The notes beneath the pieces are model-generated. The model ran no database searches and was not told where the DNA came from. It was given only the letters and a program-made list of their open reading frames with translations. The position numbers and the translations under genes were made by a program. Shown piece by piece: positions 20,145 to 30,542 of a stretch of 64,000 bases of DNA; position 1 is the stretch's first letter; the number at the start of each line of letters is the position of its first letter. The DNA comes from Phycisphaerae bacterium (GTDB lineage: Bacteria; Planctomycetota; Phycisphaerae; Sedimentisphaerales; Sedimentisphaeraceae): assembly GCA_027078365.1 (NCBI GenBank), contig JALWYQ010000014.1:1-64000 (forward strand), written 5' to 3'.

Positions 20145-20939
20145 ATGTTGGACAAACAAACGCTAAGCCCCTTTAGTCAAAAGGTAAACGAGGAGGCTAG
20201 AAATCAATTGGAAATGGTAGCTACTGTGCAGAGAGACTTTCTGCCCAAAGAACTACCGAACATAGACGGCATCAACTTTGAAACGATATATTTTCCTGCC
20301 GATTCTATTTCAGGCGACATCTATGATATCCGTCGTCTTGACGAGAAACACATAGGGTTTTACATAGCAGATGCAGTTGGACATTCAGTACCGGCAGCTT
20401 TGCTCACAATATTTATCAAACAGGCAATTGAAATGCGTGAGACAAAGGGCAACAGCTATGAGATATTTGCCCCTGACAAAGTACTCTCTCTTCTCAATAG
20501 CAAGATGGTGGCTAAAGGCTTTACAGATGCAATATTTGCCACGGCTGTATATTGCTTGTTAAATACAGAGACAATGGTTCTAAAAACAGCTCGCGCAGGA
20601 CACCCATACCCTATTTTAATAGCTTCTCAAGATAAGAGCCTAACGAACATAGAGTCAAGAGGCTCTCTGCTCGGTGTATTTCAAAACACCCACTTTACTA
20701 CACAAACTTTCAAACTAAATGCAGGAGACAAACTCTTAATATACTCCGACGGAATGGAAGAGATTATAGGCAAATGTAGAGATTCTGGAGAGATAGACTT
20801 CTCACACGAATTCACTTCGGCATGTTTCAATGACTCTGCACTAATGCGTGAAACAATAGAAGATATGATAAACGAAAAGGACGAGACAGCTCAAGATTTT
20901 GACGATATCACCGCTATAATACTTGAGATAGAGGGCTAA
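20145..20939 (+). CDS. PP2C-type SpoIIE/RsbU-like serine phosphatase
   Basis: VQRDFLPKELPNIDGINFETIYFPADSISGDIYD; YIADAVGHSVPAALL; GDKLLIYSDGMEE; ATG 20145 preceded by GAGG. Confidence 0.88.
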   Translation: MLDKQTLSPFSQKVNEEARNQLEMVATVQRDFLPKELPNIDGINFETIYFPADSISGDIYDIRRLDEKHIGFYIADAVGHSVPAALLTIFIKQAIEMRETKGNSYEIFAPDKVLSLLNSKMVAKGFTDAIFATAVYCLLNTETMVLKTARAGHPYPILIASQDKSLTNIESRGSLLGVFQNTHFTTQTFKLNAGDKLLIYSDGMEEIIGKCRDSGEIDFSHEFTSACFNDSALMRETIEDMINEKDETAQDFDDITAIILEIEG

Positions 20940-20972
20940 CGCCCCTTATTACTCAACACATCTCTATGTAGA

Positions 20973-21569
20973 TTACTCTGGGCTTAAATCTGAAAAACAA
21001 GCAGGCGCCTTCTCTTTGAGAATCTCTAGTACAGTGTTAGCGAAGTTTCTAATCTCCCACTGTGCTTTCTTACTTGCTCTAAGCTTTATGATATGTCTCC
21101 ACTCACGGAAATTTGCTGTTACAACAATCTCAGAACAGCACGCATTAGGCAACACAAACCGCGCATCCTCTCTTTTGAGTCCCCTCTCTTGCCACTTAAC
21201 GTACATAGCTTGGATTGTTCTCATGTCGTTGTGGTAGTCCTCTAGGTATTGCTGTGGAATTTTCTCTGGAACAACATAAGAAAACTGTTCTTCGCTCACA
21301 TAACGCTGAGATTGCTGAGAGACGCTCATTAACCTGTGTCGTACAAGTTGATGTGTCATTGCACGGGAACAACCCTTAATTCTAAACGTTGCGCAGGCGT
21401 GCTCAAGTGGAGAATCGTGTCCCATTTTGATTAACCTCTGAATAAACTCGCTAGCGCTATTGGCACCGATTCTCTCAAAACTCATATAGCAAGTTCTACC
21501 AGCTTGCTCAATTATCTTTTCTGCTTCTGGTGATATTGCGAGTAGTTCTACCGTCATTTGACTATCCAC
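20973..21569 (-). CDS. thyX: FAD-dependent thymidylate synthase
   Basis: ThyX motif RHRX7S (RHRLMSVSQQSQR); HDSPLEHACATF. Confidence 0.96.
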   Translation of the reverse strand: MDSQMTVELLAISPEAEKIIEQAGRTCYMSFERIGANSASEFIQRLIKMGHDSPLEHACATFRIKGCSRAMTHQLVRHRLMSVSQQSQRYVSEEQFSYVVPEKIPQQYLEDYHNDMRTIQAMYVKWQERGLKREDARFVLPNACCSEIVVTANFREWRHIIKLRASKKAQWEIRNFANTVLEILKEKAPACFSDLSPE

Positions 21570-21600
21570 TTGATCATCTCCATACGTCTTTTAAAATTCT

Positions 21601-21759
21601 TTAATCGCAAATAATATCAGCTTTACTCGAGATTGCAAATAATAATCGATTAGCTAATACAGATTGAGGAAACACTGATACTGGTAAATTACCTGTATCA
21701 AATCCATCAGGCTTGATTAGAATACAATCGCCGCCATTAACTAGTGCAAATAATACCAT
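21601..21759 (-). CDS. unannotated small ORF (52 aa) immediately upstream of thyX
   Basis: MVLFALVNGGDCILIKPDGFDTGNLPVSVFPQSVLANRLLFAISSKADIICD*; below the ORF-track size cutoff; ends 31 bp before thyX; frame extends upstream through a TAG at 21811-21813. Confidence 0.4.
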   Translation of the reverse strand: MVLFALVNGGDCILIKPDGFDTGNLPVSVFPQSVLANRLLFAISSKADIICD

Positions 21760-21873
21760 TTTCCTTGATAAAAACGCATAAAGGAAGTATCTTACTGCCT
21801 CTGGAGATCTCTAAGGATTTCCTTTCATATAAAATAACCAAAAGAAAGATAATTACTATTTCAGGAGTAACTT

Positions 21874-23889
21874 ATGTCTAGCAATTCTGGAGCTTATACG
21901 CCACTAGAGCAAAAATGCATAGAGACAATTAGATTCCTAGCTGTGGAGGGTGTACAGGCGGCAAAATCAGGACACCCTGGTATGCCTATGGGGATGGCAG
22001 CCACAGCATTCAAGCTATGGGTTAAAGAAATGAGACACAACCCTAAAAACCCTGCTTGGATCAACAGAGACAGATTCATCCTCTCTGCAGGACATGGCTC
22101 AATGCTTCTATATTCAATGCTTCACTTAACTGGATACGATTTGCCACTCGAGGAGCTTAAGAATTTCCGTCAATGGGGTAGCAAAACTCCTGGCCATCCA
22201 GAATACGGCCACACCGTTGGTGTTGAAGCCACAACTGGCCCGCTTGGTCAGGGTATCTCTAATGCTGTTGGACTTGCTATCGCGTCAAAATATCTCGGCG
22301 CCTACTACAACCGCGATAACTTCAACGTAATAGATTACAACGTATTCACAATAGCAGGCGATGGCTGTCTTCAGGAAGGTGTTGCATCAGAAGCATGTTC
22401 TCTTGCTGGTCACCTTGGTCTTGACAATCTAATCGTTATATACGACGACAACCACATCACAATTGATGGTGATACAAGTCTATCATTCACAGAGGATGTT
22501 GCCAAAAGATTTGAAGCTTACGGCTGGAATGTTATCACAATTGATGGAGATGGAAACGCTCAAGAGCCACTAACTGAAGCAATTGAAGCTGCAAAGGCTC
22601 AAAGCGATAAGCCTACGATAATTAAGCTTAGAAGCCATATTGGTTTTGGTTCTCCAAACCTCCAAGACTCTCACGCTGCTCATGGTGCCCCTCTCGGCGA
22701 AGATGAAATCAAACTAATGAAAGAGAAATTCGGATGGGATCCATCAAAGAGTTTCCAGATAGATAGTGACGTCGCAGAGAATATGTCTTGTGTAGAGAAA
22801 GGCGCAAAGCTAGAAGCCGATTGGAATGCCATGTTCGATGAGTATGCAAAGGCATACCCAGAACTAGCAAAGCAATTCAAACAATGGCAAGCAGGCGAGC
22901 TGGGAATAGATATTGACGCAGAAATGCCTAAGTTTGAGGCTGGCTCATCAGTCGCAACAAGAGTTGCTTCTGGAAAGGTAATCAACGCCCTTATGCCAAA
23001 GCTTCCTATGGTTATGGGTGGGTCTGCAGATCTTACCCCATCAAATAACACACATTTCGATGGAGCAATCGACTTCCAGAAGAATAGCTTCATTGGTCGA
23101 TACATACGCTTTGGTGTCAGAGAGCATGGAATGGCAGCAATCTGTAACGGCATTGCTGTTAGTGGCATGCTAAAGGCATACAACGCAACCTTCATGGTAT
23201 TTAGTGACTACATGCGAGGCGCTATTAGAGTTGCAGCACTTAGCAACTACAAAACTATTTTCGTCTTAACTCACGACAGTATTGGTCTTGGAGAAGATGG
23301 CCCAACTCATCAACCTGTTGAAACAGCTGCTTCTCTTCGTGCAATTCCAAATCTAGTAACCTTCCGCCCTGCCGATGCAAACGAAACTGCGGCTGCTTGG
23401 AAGTATGCACTTACAGAGGCAACTGGACCAGTCGCAATGTGCCTAACTCGTCAAGGGCTTCTAGTTCTAGACCAAGAAAGATATGCTCCTGCTTCACTAA
23501 CAAATAAAGGCGCATACAACCTCAACAAGGTTGAGAATCCAGACGTTATCATAATGGCAACTGGCTCAGAGGTTGAGGTTGCTATCTATGCTAGTGAAGA
23601 GTTGCTTGCAGATGGAATCAAGGCAAGAGTTGTAAGTATGCCTTCTTGGGAGCTATTTGAAAAGCAAGACCAAGAATACAAAGACTCAGTCCTTCCTCCA
23701 AGCGTTAAGGCAAGAGTTGCTATTGAAGCTGGCGTAGAAATGGGCTGGCATAAATACATCGGTGACAATGGAGAGTTTATTGGAATGCACTCTTTTGGTG
23801 CTTCTGCTCCTGCTGGTGTTCTCTTCGAGAAATTCGGCATCACAACCGATGCAGTTATCGCTGCTGTAAAGAAAACAATGGCTAAATAA
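21874..23889 (+). CDS. tkt: transketolase
   Basis: FILSAGHGSMLLYSMLHLTGYDL; GDGCLQEGVASEACSLAGHL; THDSIGLGEDGPTHQPVE. Confidence 0.97.
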   Translation: MSSNSGAYTPLEQKCIETIRFLAVEGVQAAKSGHPGMPMGMAATAFKLWVKEMRHNPKNPAWINRDRFILSAGHGSMLLYSMLHLTGYDLPLEELKNFRQWGSKTPGHPEYGHTVGVEATTGPLGQGISNAVGLAIASKYLGAYYNRDNFNVIDYNVFTIAGDGCLQEGVASEACSLAGHLGLDNLIVIYDDNHITIDGDTSLSFTEDVAKRFEAYGWNVITIDGDGNAQEPLTEAIEAAKAQSDKPTIIKLRSHIGFGSPNLQDSHAAHGAPLGEDEIKLMKEKFGWDPSKSFQIDSDVAENMSCVEKGAKLEADWNAMFDEYAKAYPELAKQFKQWQAGELGIDIDAEMPKFEAGSSVATRVASGKVINALMPKLPMVMGGSADLTPSNNTHFDGAIDFQKNSFIGRYIRFGVREHGMAAICNGIAVSGMLKAYNATFMVFSDYMRGAIRVAALSNYKTIFVLTHDSIGLGEDGPTHQPVETAASLRAIPNLVTFRPADANETAAAWKYALTEATGPVAMCLTRQGLLVLDQERYAPASLTNKGAYNLNKVENPDVIIMATGSEVEVAIYASEELLADGIKARVVSMPSWELFEKQDQEYKDSVLPPSVKARVAIEAGVEMGWHKYIGDNGEFIGMHSFGASAPAGVLFEKFGITTDAVIAAVKKTMAK

Positions 23890-23919
23890 ACTTCATTGAC
23901 TAAGTTGGATACAACATAC

Positions 23920-23950
23920 AAGAGCCTTCATTTTATGGAGGCTCTTTTTT
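23920..23950 (+). terminator. intrinsic terminator after tkt
   Basis: AAGAGCCT-TCATTTTATGG-AGGCTCTTTTTT. Confidence 0.85.
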
Positions 23951-23975
23951 AAGGAAATTAAGTGGAGATATGTAA

Positions 23976-25142
23976 GTGACAACTAGAGACAAGAAAAACA
24001 AATTCCAATTTGGCAATGTCCTGCTCATCTCCCTTGCGCATTTTCTTCACGATGTATATTCCTCATTCTTTGCACCAATTCTACCTATGCTTATAGAGAA
24101 GCTAGGCATGTCTCTTTCGGCAGCGGGATTTCTATCGATAGTAGAGAGGCTCCCATCACTATTTAATCCATTTATTGGATTGCTAGCCGATAGAGTTAAA
24201 CTGCGATACTTCATCATCTTCTCACCACTAGCAACATCAATTGTTATGAGTTTGCTTGGACTTGCGCCAACATATTTCATACTCATGGTGATGCTCTTTA
24301 CAATGGGAATAAGTGCGGCCTGTTTTCATGTGCCAGCGCCAGTTATGGCAAGAAAGGTAGCTGGAAATCGTATTGGCAAAGCTATGAGTTGGTATATGAT
24401 TGGTGGAGAATTGGCCAGAACAATTGGTCCGTTAGTAATTCTATCTGCTGTATCATTTTGGGGCTTAGCTGGAACATATCGCCTTATTGTCTTTGGTGTA
24501 GTAGCTACAGCACTGCTTTTTTGGCGGCTCCACAATATTGATGTATCACAAGAGTTTCACCATGAGAAAACAGACTTTAGCCCGCGCAGCGCACTTAGAG
24601 AGGCCTTGCCAACCCTGAGCCTCTTGCTGGGAATATCCATCTTCAGAGGTTTGATGAAAGCCTCGCTCACAACATTCCTGCCAACATACTTCCACCTTGA
24701 AACTGGAGGGCTCTGGAGAGGAGGAATATATCTATCTCTCTTGCAACTTGCAGGAGTTATAGGAGTATTCGTAATGGGGCCAATATCCGATCACATCGGT
24801 AGGAAGAAGTCTCTAATTATAACTGCCGTAGCCACCCCAATATTGATGCTTCTATTTTGCTACAGCAATAGTATAACATCAATTCCAATACTAATACTAA
24901 CCGGTTTTTTTCTATTTGCATCAAGCCCAATATTGTTAGCGATAGTGCAGGATATCAAATCCAAGAAGCCATCATTTATAAATGGCATATATATGACAAT
25001 CAGCTTTATCGCTGGATCTACAACAGTCTTTCTAGTTGGTCTTCTTGGCGATAAGATTGGATTGGACAACACTTACAAAATATCCGCCTTAATCGGATTT
25101 GGAGCAATCCCATTCGCCATATTCATGCCAAAACCAAAGTAA
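23976..25142 (+). CDS. MFS transporter, fosmidomycin-resistance (Fsr)-like
   Basis: About 12 TM; LAHFLHDVYSSFFAPILPMLIEKLGMSLSAAG; GPISDHIGRKKSL; GTG start. Confidence 0.85.
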   Translation: MTTRDKKNKFQFGNVLLISLAHFLHDVYSSFFAPILPMLIEKLGMSLSAAGFLSIVERLPSLFNPFIGLLADRVKLRYFIIFSPLATSIVMSLLGLAPTYFILMVMLFTMGISAACFHVPAPVMARKVAGNRIGKAMSWYMIGGELARTIGPLVILSAVSFWGLAGTYRLIVFGVVATALLFWRLHNIDVSQEFHHEKTDFSPRSALREALPTLSLLLGISIFRGLMKASLTTFLPTYFHLETGGLWRGGIYLSLLQLAGVIGVFVMGPISDHIGRKKSLIITAVATPILMLLFCYSNSITSIPILILTGFFLFASSPILLAIVQDIKSKKPSFINGIYMTISFIAGSTTVFLVGLLGDKIGLDNTYKISALIGFGAIPFAIFMPKPK

Positions 25143-25178
25143 TCGAGTCGCTGCTTAAGGGCTGGCTTTGTATAAAAT

Positions 25179-28100
25179 TTAAACTGCGCGGCCCCTGCGT
25201 CTTCTAATCCCCAAACAACCAAGAGCAAATATTATCATTGTAACCGGTTCTGGAACTGTTAAAACTGTATGTCCGTAGAGCTCGTCATTCACATCAGAGA
25301 TATACTCAAGGGTAAAATCCTCGCCGATAGTAGCGTTCATAATATTGTTCCAGTCGTTGATTGATTCATCCCAAAAACGAATATCATCACTGCCATCAAC
25401 AAGTGCAAGGAATTCGGTAATAGAAGAATCTGCATCACCACTCAAAGCAAGCATACCACCAGTGGACATCTCAACGAAAGAACCTCCATTGAGATTAGTA
25501 TCTATCTTAAGAATTCCATCAACAATTACGATACCGCCATTAGTGATTGATAGAGAACCCGCGTCATCTCTACCAACAGTGAGACCTCTTGAGTTATTCC
25601 AACTTGAGCCAACACCATCAACTATTACACTGCCTTGGGAACCAGAATAGAAACCAATGCGGCCAGAATCACTTGTAACATTTCCACCATTGGTGATTGA
25701 TAGAGAACCGCTACCATAATAGCCAACATAGAGAGAACCTGAATTCTCCCAACTTGAACCTACTCCATCAACTACTGCACGACCTACAGAACTAGAAGAG
25801 TAACCAATGTAGCTATAACTATTTGCAGCATGTCCGCTATTAGTGACTAATAAAGAACCGCTACCTTCACCATAATAGCCACCGCCGATATAAAGACCAC
25901 CTGAATTTTCCCAAATTGAACCAACCCCATCAACGGTTACACTACCTTGCGAACCTGTCTTGCAACCAATATTACCCCCAGTACTAGCGACTCTTGCGCC
26001 TTCTGTTATACTCATAGAACCTGTGCCAGAGTAGCCTGCGCCTAAGAGACCACTGCCATCAGCACCTAGGTTGATTGTTATATTTTGCCCAGATGAATTA
26101 TTCATTACAAAGGTTTGATTAAGGCCATGCGTAGAGTCAAACACTAAGTCAACATCTGCTACAAGCCCGTTTGTATTTATAGTTCCCATTCCTTTTAGCT
26201 CTTTTGTTCCCGCTAAAAGAGATTTTGTAGTAAGTGTGCCTCCACCAAAGTCAATTATTCCAGTACCACTGCCTGTGCCTACGCTTGTTTCACCAGTCAC
26301 AGTAACATTTCCACCATTAGTAATTGAGAGAGAACCACTTCCATCATAGCTGATACGTAAGAAGTTAGAGGTCCAACTTGAACCAGCACCATCAACTATT
26401 ACATTACCTACAGAACCAGAGTGGTTGCCAATATTGCCAGAAGTACTTGTAACATTTCCGCCATTAGTGATTGAGAGAGAACCTTCGCCACTAGAACCAA
26501 CACTGAGACGACCTGAGTTGTCCCAGCTTGAACCAACACCATCAACTGTTACATTACCTACAGAACCAGTACGTGAACCAATCACGGCAGAGACATTTGT
26601 CACATTTCCGCCATTAGTGATTGCTAGAGAACTGTTGCCTTCATAGCCAACAGCTAGCCAGTCAGAGGTCTGCCAACTTGAGCCAACACCATCAACTACT
26701 ACGCTACCTTGGGAACCAGAATAGTAACCAATACCGCCAGAATCACTTGTAACAGTTCCACCATTAGTGATTGACAATGAGCCGTTGCCTTTATTACCAA
26801 CACGTAACCAGTCATAGGTCTCCCAATTTGAACCAACGCCATCAACTATTACACTACCCACAGAACCATAATTATTGCCAATAACGGCAGAACCACTTGT
26901 AACAGTTCCACCATTAGTGATTGATAATGAACCAGAGCCTTTTCTACCAACAGTAAGACCTCTTGAAATATTCCAACTTGAACCAACACCATCAACTACC
27001 GCACTATTTTGAGAATCTGAATAGTAACCAATGCGACCAGAATCACTTGCAACATTCCCACCATTAGTGATTGAGAGAGAACCTTCGCCTTTGCAGCCGA
27101 CAAAAAGATCACCTGAATTTTCCCAACTTGAACCTACTCCATCAACTACTGCACGACCTACAGAACTAGAAGAGTAACCAATGTAGCCAGAATCACTTGT
27201 AACATTTCCACCATTAGTGATTGAGAGAGAACCTTCGCCACTATCACCAACATAAATAAGATCTGAGCTATTCCAGCTTGAACCAACGCCATCAACTGTT
27301 ACGCTACCTACAGAACCAGAAGATTTGCCAATGTTGCCACGATCACTTGTAACATTTCCGCCATTAGTGATTGAGAGAGAACCTTCGCCTCTGTAACCGA
27401 TATTGAGATCACCTGAACTCTCCCAACTTGAACCAACGCCATTAACGGTTACACTACCTTGAGAATCTGTATTGTAACCAATATATCCATAAGTACTAGC
27501 AACTCTTGCGCCTTCTGTTACACTCATAGAACCAGTACTAAAGTAACCTATGCCTAAAAAACCACTGCCATTAGCATCCAGATTGATTGTTATATTTTGC
27601 TCGGGTGAATCGTTCATTATAAAGGTTTGATTGGAACCATGTGTAGAGTCAAACACTAAGTCAACATCTGCGACAAACCCATTTGTATTTATAGTTCCTG
27701 TTCCTTTTAGCTCTTTTGTTCCCGCTAAAAGAGATTTTGTAGTAAGTGTGCCTCCACCAAAATCAATTATTCCAGTACCACTGCCTGTGCCTACGCTTGT
27801 TTCACCAGTCACAGTTACCAATCCACCATTAGTGATTGAAAGAGAACCGCTACCATCATAGCCGACACGCAACCATCTAGAAATCTCCCAACTTGAACCA
27901 ACACCATCGACTGTTACACTGCCTTGGGAATCAGAATAGTAACCAATAATACTAGAACTGCTTGTAACGTTTCCGCCATTAGTAATTGATAGAGAACCGC
28001 TACCTTCATCACCAACATAAATACGATCTGAGCTATCCCAAGTTGAACCAGCACCATCAACTACTGCATTACCTACAGAACCAGAACGGTAAGCAATATG

Positions 28101-29963
28101 TCCATAATCACTTGTAACATTGCCACCATTAATGATTGAAAGAGAACCGCTACCTTCATAGCCGACAGATAGCTGGTCAGAGGCCTTCCAATTTGAATTA
28201 ACGCCATCAACTACCACACTGCCTTGAGAACCAGAATAGCAACCAATATAATTAAAACTGCTTGTAACATTTCCGCCATTAGTAATCGAGAGAGAACCGC
28301 TGCCTTCATAGCCAACGGTTAGCCAGTCAGTGGCCTTCCAATTTGAACCAACACCATCGACTGTTACATTACCTACAGAACCAGACTGACTACCAATGCT
28401 GCCAGAATCACTTGTAACATTTCCTCCGTTAGTGATTGAGAGAGAACCGTTGCCATATCTACCAATATAAAGATCACTAGAGATCTCCCAACTTGAACCA
28501 GCACCATCAACTACTACGCTACCTTGGGAACCAGAATTGTAACCAATACCGCCAGAATCACTTGTAATATTTCCACCATTAGTGATTGATAGAGAACCGT
28601 TGCCATAGTTACCAACATAAAGATCACTAGAGATCTCCCAACTTGAATCAACACCATCAACTACTGCATTGCCTTGAGAGTCAGAAGAGTCACCAATATA
28701 GCCAGAATAACTTGTAACACTTCCACCATTAGTGATTGAGAGAGAACCGCTGCCATGGCTACCAACATAAAGATCACTAGAGATCTTACAACTTGAACCG
28801 ACGCCATCAACTATTGCACTACCTTGAGAACCTGCCTTATAACCAATAGCTGTATAAGCAGTTGTAACATCTCCGCCATTAATGATTGATAGAGAACCAC
28901 TGCCTTCATTACCAACACTTAACCAGCCAGTATTCTGCCAACTTGAAGTCTCGCCATCAACTATTGCATTACCTACAGAACCAGAAGAGTTGCCAATGTT
29001 GCCAGAATCACTTGTAATATTTCCGCCGTTAGTGATTGAGAGAGAACCTTCGCCTTCATCTCCGACAAAAATACCATAGTAGGTTTTCCAACTTGAACCA
29101 GCACCATCAACTGTTGCACTACCTACAGAACTAGAAGAGTCGCCAATGTAGCCATAAAGACTTGTAACATTGCCACCATTAGTAACTGACAAAGAACCGT
29201 TGCAACCATAGCCGACATAAAGATTACTATAACTCTTCCAGCTTGAACCAGCACCATCAACTGTTGCACTACCAGAACCAGTTCCATAACCAATATAGGC
29301 AGAATCACTGCTACTAACGTATCCGCCATTAGTAATTGAGAGAGAGCCGATACCGTTCTTACCAACACGTACCCAGCCAGCCGTCTGCCAACTTGAATCA
29401 ACTCCATCAACTGTTATACTACCAACAGAACCAGAATTATTACCAATCACGGCAGAGCCATTTGTTACAACACCACCATTAGTAATTGATAATGAACCAG
29501 CGTCATCTCTACCGACAGTGAGACCTCTTGAGTTATTCCAACTCGAACCAACACCATCAACTACTACACTACCTTGAGAACCTGCATAGAAACCGATGCG
29601 GCCAGAATCGCTTGTAACATTTCCACCGTTAGTGATTGATAGAGAACCGATGCCATAATTACCTACACGTAACCAGTCAGAAGTCTCCCAACTTGAACCA
29701 TCGCCATCAACTATCACATCACCTTGAGAGCCAGAATATTCGCCAATAGAGCCATGATTACTTGCTGCACTTCCGCCATCAGTAATTGAGAGAGAGCCTG
29801 CAGTAGTTTTTCCCACATAGACATCAGTGTGTTGAGTCCAAAGATTTGGATTGGCTGGATCTACGTCACCCGAACTGGTAACACCGCCGTAAGCGAAAGT
29901 GGTTAAAATAAAGAAAGAAACTGCAACTACGAAAAAAAAGAAAGAACTCAAATTCCTCTTCAT
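25179..29963 (-). CDS. giant secreted T5SS/PEP-CTERM-associated repeat protein (1594 aa)
   Basis: Signal peptide; 24 units of ...GSQGSVVVDGVGSSWxxSxxLxVGxxGxGSLSITNGGxVTS (hand count); C-terminal VPEPVTMIIFALGCLGIRRRR PEP-CTERM tail. Confidence 0.9.
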   Translation of the reverse strand: MKRNLSSFFFFVVAVSFFILTTFAYGGVTSSGDVDPANPNLWTQHTDVYVGKTTAGSLSITDGGSAASNHGSIGEYSGSQGDVIVDGDGSSWETSDWLRVGNYGIGSLSITNGGNVTSDSGRIGFYAGSQGSVVVDGVGSSWNNSRGLTVGRDDAGSLSITNGGVVTNGSAVIGNNSGSVGSITVDGVDSSWQTAGWVRVGKNGIGSLSITNGGYVSSSDSAYIGYGTGSGSATVDGAGSSWKSYSNLYVGYGCNGSLSVTNGGNVTSLYGYIGDSSSSVGSATVDGAGSSWKTYYGIFVGDEGEGSLSITNGGNITSDSGNIGNSSGSVGNAIVDGETSSWQNTGWLSVGNEGSGSLSIINGGDVTTAYTAIGYKAGSQGSAIVDGVGSSCKISSDLYVGSHGSGSLSITNGGSVTSYSGYIGDSSDSQGNAVVDGVDSSWEISSDLYVGNYGNGSLSITNGGNITSDSGGIGYNSGSQGSVVVDGAGSSWEISSDLYIGRYGNGSLSITNGGNVTSDSGSIGSQSGSVGNVTVDGVGSNWKATDWLTVGYEGSGSLSITNGGNVTSSFNYIGCYSGSQGSVVVDGVNSNWKASDQLSVGYEGSGSLSIINGGNVTSDYGHIAYRSGSVGNAVVDGAGSTWDSSDRIYVGDEGSGSLSITNGGNVTSSSSIIGYYSDSQGSVTVDGVGSSWEISRWLRVGYDGSGSLSITNGGLVTVTGETSVGTGSGTGIIDFGGGTLTTKSLLAGTKELKGTGTINTNGFVADVDLVFDSTHGSNQTFIMNDSPEQNITINLDANGSGFLGIGYFSTGSMSVTEGARVASTYGYIGYNTDSQGSVTVNGVGSSWESSGDLNIGYRGEGSLSITNGGNVTSDRGNIGKSSGSVGSVTVDGVGSSWNSSDLIYVGDSGEGSLSITNGGNVTSDSGYIGYSSSSVGRAVVDGVGSSWENSGDLFVGCKGEGSLSITNGGNVASDSGRIGYYSDSQNSAVVDGVGSSWNISRGLTVGRKGSGSLSITNGGTVTSGSAVIGNNYGSVGSVIVDGVGSNWETYDWLRVGNKGNGSLSITNGGTVTSDSGGIGYYSGSQGSVVVDGVGSSWQTSDWLAVGYEGNSSLAITNGGNVTNVSAVIGSRTGSVGNVTVDGVGSSWDNSGRLSVGSSGEGSLSITNGGNVTSTSGNIGNHSGSVGNVIVDGAGSSWTSNFLRISYDGSGSLSITNGGNVTVTGETSVGTGSGTGIIDFGGGTLTTKSLLAGTKELKGMGTINTNGLVADVDLVFDSTHGLNQTFVMNNSSGQNITINLGADGSGLLGAGYSGTGSMSITEGARVASTGGNIGCKTGSQGSVTVDGVGSIWENSGGLYIGGGYYGEGSGSLLVTNSGHAANSYSYIGYSSSSVGRAVVDGVGSSWENSGSLYVGYYGSGSLSITNGGNVTSDSGRIGFYSGSQGSVIVDGVGSSWNNSRGLTVGRDDAGSLSITNGGIVIVDGILKIDTNLNGGSFVEMSTGGMLALSGDADSSITEFLALVDGSDDIRFWDESINDWNNIMNATIGEDFTLEYISDVNDELYGHTVLTVPEPVTMIIFALGCLGIRRRRGRAV

Positions 29964-30125
29964 GGGCTATCTCCTTTTCAAAACATAGTCTTTGCAAAGT
30001 TTGCGCAGAACATCCACGCACACTCTTCATTTGTGGAAAAAGAGACGGCTCCTAAGAAATGTCTTCCTTTCCTCTTTCTCTCTCAAGCGAGAATTACTAA
30101 AACTACAACGCCCGATAACAAAGCC

Positions 30126-30154
30126 AGTGTAACTTATTGAAGGAAAATAGTCAA
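30126..30154 (-). promoter_or_regulatory. sigma70 promoter TTGACT-N17-TACACT for the 29963-25179 gene
   Basis: Same position and spacing as the promoter of the paralogue at 34749-34777. Confidence 0.7.
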
Positions 30155-30366
30155 GTATAAAGTGTTACGCGACCTTTTCACGCCCCACCCAACATCCGCA
30201 TGGAAAAACTATAGACAAAAAAAAACGCATCAGTTGGACGGTTTTAAGTTTATGCGAAAACGATATTGTATTCCATTTGTGCATTAGCAACTAATCAAAG
30301 CAGTTAAAAGGTTTTCAATATCTACAGTCCTCTTTTATCTGTATCCAGCTACGGTTGTAATCTGCG

Positions 30367-30475
30367 TTTATCCTATTAGAGTTTTAATCTTATCTCTCAA
30401 TTTCTTCCGTAAATATCGTTTTTTCAACACTGAACAGCACATAAAAGTATTTACTTAAAACTCTAACAGGATAAA
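30367..30475. repeat. 21-bp inverted repeat (20/21) with 67-nt loop, flanked by TCTGCG
   Basis: TTTATCCTATTAGAGTTTTAA ... TTAAAACTCTAACAGGATAAA. Confidence 0.75.
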
Positions 30476-30542
30476 TCTGCGGCCATCTTTCATCTGCGTT
30501 TATCTGCGTCCATCTGCGGTTATCTGCGGTTATCTGCGGTTG
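30474..30542. repeat. degenerate short tandem repeat ATCTGCGgtt
   Basis: Repeated ATCTGCGGCC/ATCTGCGTTT/ATCTGCGTCC/ATCTGCGGTT units; contains the stop codon of the adjacent gene. Confidence 0.7.

Noticed and set aside
22680-23195. 171-aa minus-strand ORF inside tkt
   Set aside because: Shadow ORF antisense to transketolase.
29123-29410. Alternative-frame ORFs inside the giant repeat genes
   Set aside because: Same-strand frame-shifted readings of the repeat units, Leu/Val-rich, with no independent start signals.
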